Assembly: GCA_029776735.1 (NCBI GenBank)
Contig: JAKOUL010000021.1
Location: 1-15,588 of the forward strand
Origin: Dictyoglomota bacterium
GTDB taxonomy: Bacteria; Dictyoglomota; Dictyoglomia; Dictyoglomales; Dictyoglomaceae
DNA length: 15,588 nt
Reading direction: 5' to 3'
Shown here: piece by piece, positions 14,554 to 15,588 of the stretch
Layout of the letters: each line of letters starts with the position of its first letter
Position numbering within the stretch: the first letter of the stretch is position 1
The notes under the pieces: generated by a model
The model's database searches: none
Told to the model about the DNA's origin: nothing
The model's input: only the letters and a program-made list of their open reading frames with translations
Program-made: the position numbers and the translations under genes

Positions 14554-15428
14554 ACCTTTTCCCTAATATGTTTTCCTAATAATCCCGAAGGTCTAACAAG
14601 TAAAATAATAATAAGTATTATAAATGAAACTGCATCTCTCACCGTAGATGAAATAAAAGCGGAGACTAAAACTTCAGCAATTCCAAGAATAAAACCTCCA
14701 AGCATAGCCCCAGGAATAATACCAATACCTCCTAAAACAGCAGCCACAAAAGCTTTAAGCCCAGGCATAACCCCCATATAAGGCTCTATTTTATTAAAAT
14801 AAAGTCCTACAAGTACACCACCCGCTGCTGCCAGTACAGAACCAATAACAAAAGTAAAAGCTATAACATTATCAATATTAATACCAAGCATTAAAGCCAT
14901 TTCTCTATCTTCAGAAACAGCACGCATTGCCTTCCCTATTTTTGTTCTCATTACAATAAATTGAAGAATAATCATAAGTATAATAGCAGTAGATAAAATA
15001 ATAATCTGTCTATTAGTTAAGATAAGTCCTCCTATATCATATACCTTAAGAGGAATACTTTGAGGAAAAGATCTTGGTGAGGCACCCACAAGAAGTACCA
15101 TTAAATTCTCTAACAAAAAGGATACACCTATAGCCGTAATTAAAAGAGAGATTCTTGGAGCAAGTCTTAAAGGTCTATAGGCAAAACGCTCAATAACAAT
15201 TCCTAATATAGCTGCACCCAGCATTGCTATTATTAGTCCTAAAGCAAAAGGTAAATTCCAAGTTCCTAAGGCAAAATAACCAATAAAAGCTCCCACCATA
15301 TAAATATCGCCATGAGCAAAGTTAATAAACTTAAGTATACCATAAACCATGGTATACCCTAATGCAATGAGAGCATATATACTCCCTAATGATATACCGT
15401 TTAAAACTTGTTGTAGTATATTAACCAC
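14550..15428 (-). CDS. livH: Branched-chain amino acid ABC transporter permease LivH
   Basis: LivH is the partner membrane subunit of LivM. The 292-residue protein has about eight hydrophobic segments. It shows the conserved N-terminal LIALGYTMVYGILKFINFAH with GDIYMVGA, then MRAVSEDREMALMLGIN, and the ATPase-contact stretch AAVLGGIGIIPGAMLGGF, ending LLVRPSGLLGKHI. The start is GTG at 15428 because the next in-frame Met lies within the conserved core. The only ribosome binding site (GAGAGG, 15446-15441) is 12 bases away, unusually far, and a two-codon ATG-TTA-TAA reading frame sits between and abuts the GTG. It follows the binding-protein gene across a 112-base gap with stem-loops. Confidence 0.93.
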   Translation of the reverse strand: MVNILQQVLNGISLGSIYALIALGYTMVYGILKFINFAHGDIYMVGAFIGYFALGTWNLPFALGLIIAMLGAAILGIVIERFAYRPLRLAPRISLLITAIGVSFLLENLMVLLVGASPRSFPQSIPLKVYDIGGLILTNRQIIILSTAIILMIILQFIVMRTKIGKAMRAVSEDREMALMLGINIDNVIAFTFVIGSVLAAAGGVLVGLYFNKIEPYMGVMPGLKAFVAAVLGGIGIIPGAMLGGFILGIAEVLVSAFISSTVRDAVSFIILIIILLVRPSGLLGKHIREKV

Positions 15429-15446
15429 TTATAACATTTACCTCTC
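15429..15446 (-). promoter_or_regulatory. livH ribosome binding site with abutting two-codon reading frame
   Basis: The minus strand reads GAGAGGTAAATGTTATAA and then GTG, the livH start. The Shine-Dalgarno GAGAGG is 12 bases from GTG but only 3 bases from an ATG that opens the minimal frame Met-Leu-stop, whose TAA directly touches the GTG. The GTG is well supported by protein conservation. A role for the minimal frame, such as ribosome hand-off, is conjecture. Confidence 0.35.
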
Positions 15447-15448
15447 AA

Positions 15449-15477
15449 ATTATATTTTTAACTTTTTTATTATACAA
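15449..15477 (-). promoter_or_regulatory. Weak candidate promoter before livH
   Basis: A perfect TATAAT (15454-15449) has TTGTAT (15477-15472, only 3 of 6 to TTGACA) 17 bases upstream. Initiation would be close to the livH ribosome binding site. The surrounding DNA is nearly all A and T, so a chance match is quite possible. It would allow livHMGF expression independent of read-through from the binding-protein gene. Confidence 0.25.
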
Positions 15478-15478
15478 A

Positions 15479-15504
15479 GGGGAGGCAAATCTTCTCACCT
15501 CCCC
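15479..15504 (-). terminator. GC-rich stem-loop between binding-protein gene and livH (attenuator-like)
   Basis: In the minus-strand RNA, GGGGAGG pairs perfectly with CCUCCCC. Inner U-G, G-U and A-U pairs extend the stem to about 10 bp and leave a loop of about 6 bases. Weaker A-U and G-U pairs can extend it outward. The 3' side runs UUUGUAUAAU, a short, interrupted U-tract, so partial termination or mRNA protection is more plausible than full termination, since the transporter genes downstream must be expressed. Confidence 0.6.
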
Positions 15505-15509
15505 CTCCA

Positions 15510-15528
15510 TTCCATTAATAAGATGGAA
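15510..15528 (-). repeat. Small AT-rich inverted repeat preceding the liv stem-loop
   Basis: TTCCAT and ATGGAA (6 bp) flank a 7-base loop, placing a second, weaker hairpin 12 bases after the binding-protein stop and 5 bases before the strong stem-loop. It may simply be chance in AT-rich sequence, or may form a tandem 3'-end structure with its neighbour. Confidence 0.35.
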
Positions 15529-15540
15529 ATTTAAATCTTC

Positions 15541-15588
15541 TTACGGTTGTACTGTGGCTTTATATACTTGCTTTCCTTCTTTAATTTC
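15541..15588 (-). CDS. C-terminal end of probable branched-chain amino acid-binding protein (partial)
   Basis: The last 15 codons of a minus-strand gene enter from the right edge and end at TAA (15543-15541): EIKEGKQVYKATVQP. The pattern K-x-G-K-Q-V-Y-hydrophobic-x-T-V-x-P resembles the C-termini of LivJ/LivK-type periplasmic leucine/isoleucine/valine-binding proteins. The position immediately upstream of livH is where that gene normally sits. Assignment rests on a very short segment plus context; signal peptide and most of the protein are outside the window. Confidence 0.7.
   Translation of the reverse strand, partial: EIKEGKQVYKATVQP

Noticed and set aside
15464..15476. First TATAAT-like box (GTATAATAA) after the liv stem-loop as a promoter
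   Set aside because: Its -35 region would fall in the GC-rich stem and has no TTG-type match. The second TATAAT is the better candidate and even that is weak.
319..15534. Many plus-strand open reading frames of 60-140 codons
   Set aside because: They lie antisense to well-supported minus-strand genes, are rich in Ser, Phe, Leu and Ile from the complement of purine-rich codons, have no recognisable domain and lack ribosome binding sites.
1..15588. Mobile element, CRISPR array, phage or defence system, tRNA or rRNA
   Set aside because: No transposase or integrase signatures, regularly spaced repeats, cloverleaf sequences or compositionally foreign blocks were seen. Gene content is conserved housekeeping and transport.

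Overview
The window is a compact, AT-rich (by eye roughly one third G+C) bacterial chromosome segment in which every credible gene lies on the minus strand. The minus-strand messages are purine-rich and arginine is written mostly AGA/AGG, both common in thermophiles. Protein character and gene order suggest a deep-branching thermophilic bacterium. Dictyoglomus is my best guess from recognition, but it is not proven by anything in the sequence. No mobile element, CRISPR array, rRNA or tRNA was seen, and no stretch longer than about 112 bases lacks a gene.

Read in the direction of transcription (high to low coordinates), the right part is a branched-chain amino acid (HAAT-family) ABC uptake operon. 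It starts with the last 15 codons of a probable periplasmic binding protein (livK/livJ type) and a stretch with two stem-loops. The two permeases livH and livM and the two ATPases livG and livF follow, and a CBS-CBS-ACT regulatory protein comes 7 bases after livF. After an 85-base gap with a good sigma-70-type promoter, a second, very long transcription unit begins: ackA (acetate kinase), yceD/DUF177, rpmF (ribosomal protein L32), fabH, fabD, fabG, acpP, fabF, rnc (RNase III), smc, ftsY and the start of an ArgA-like GNAT acetyltransferase. Most junctions are overlaps or gaps of a few bases. The exceptions are fabH-fabD (89 bases, with a second candidate promoter), fabG-acpP (48 bases, with a strong ribosome binding site) and acpP-fabF (61 bases, with an 11-bp stem-loop just after the acpP stop).

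Functionally, fabD (malonyl loading), fabH (initiation), fabF (elongation condensation), fabG (ketoreduction) and acpP (carrier) make up much of type II fatty acid synthesis. The dehydratase, enoyl reductase, acetyl-CoA carboxylase and plsX are not here. rnc, smc and ftsY add RNA processing, chromosome organisation and membrane-protein targeting, a linkage also known from Bacillus-type genomes. ackA makes ATP and acetate from acetyl phosphate. The liv genes import leucine, isoleucine and valine or similar amides and amino acids.

I found no convincing undescribed multi-gene system; this is mostly a conserved housekeeping region. The points worth a second look are the missing plsX between rpmF and fabH, the stem-loops after acpP and after the binding-protein gene, a two-codon Met-Leu open reading frame abutting the livH start, a TTG start for ftsY, a short-armed SMC, and a nucleotide-binding CBS-ACT protein linking the transporter operon to ackA.
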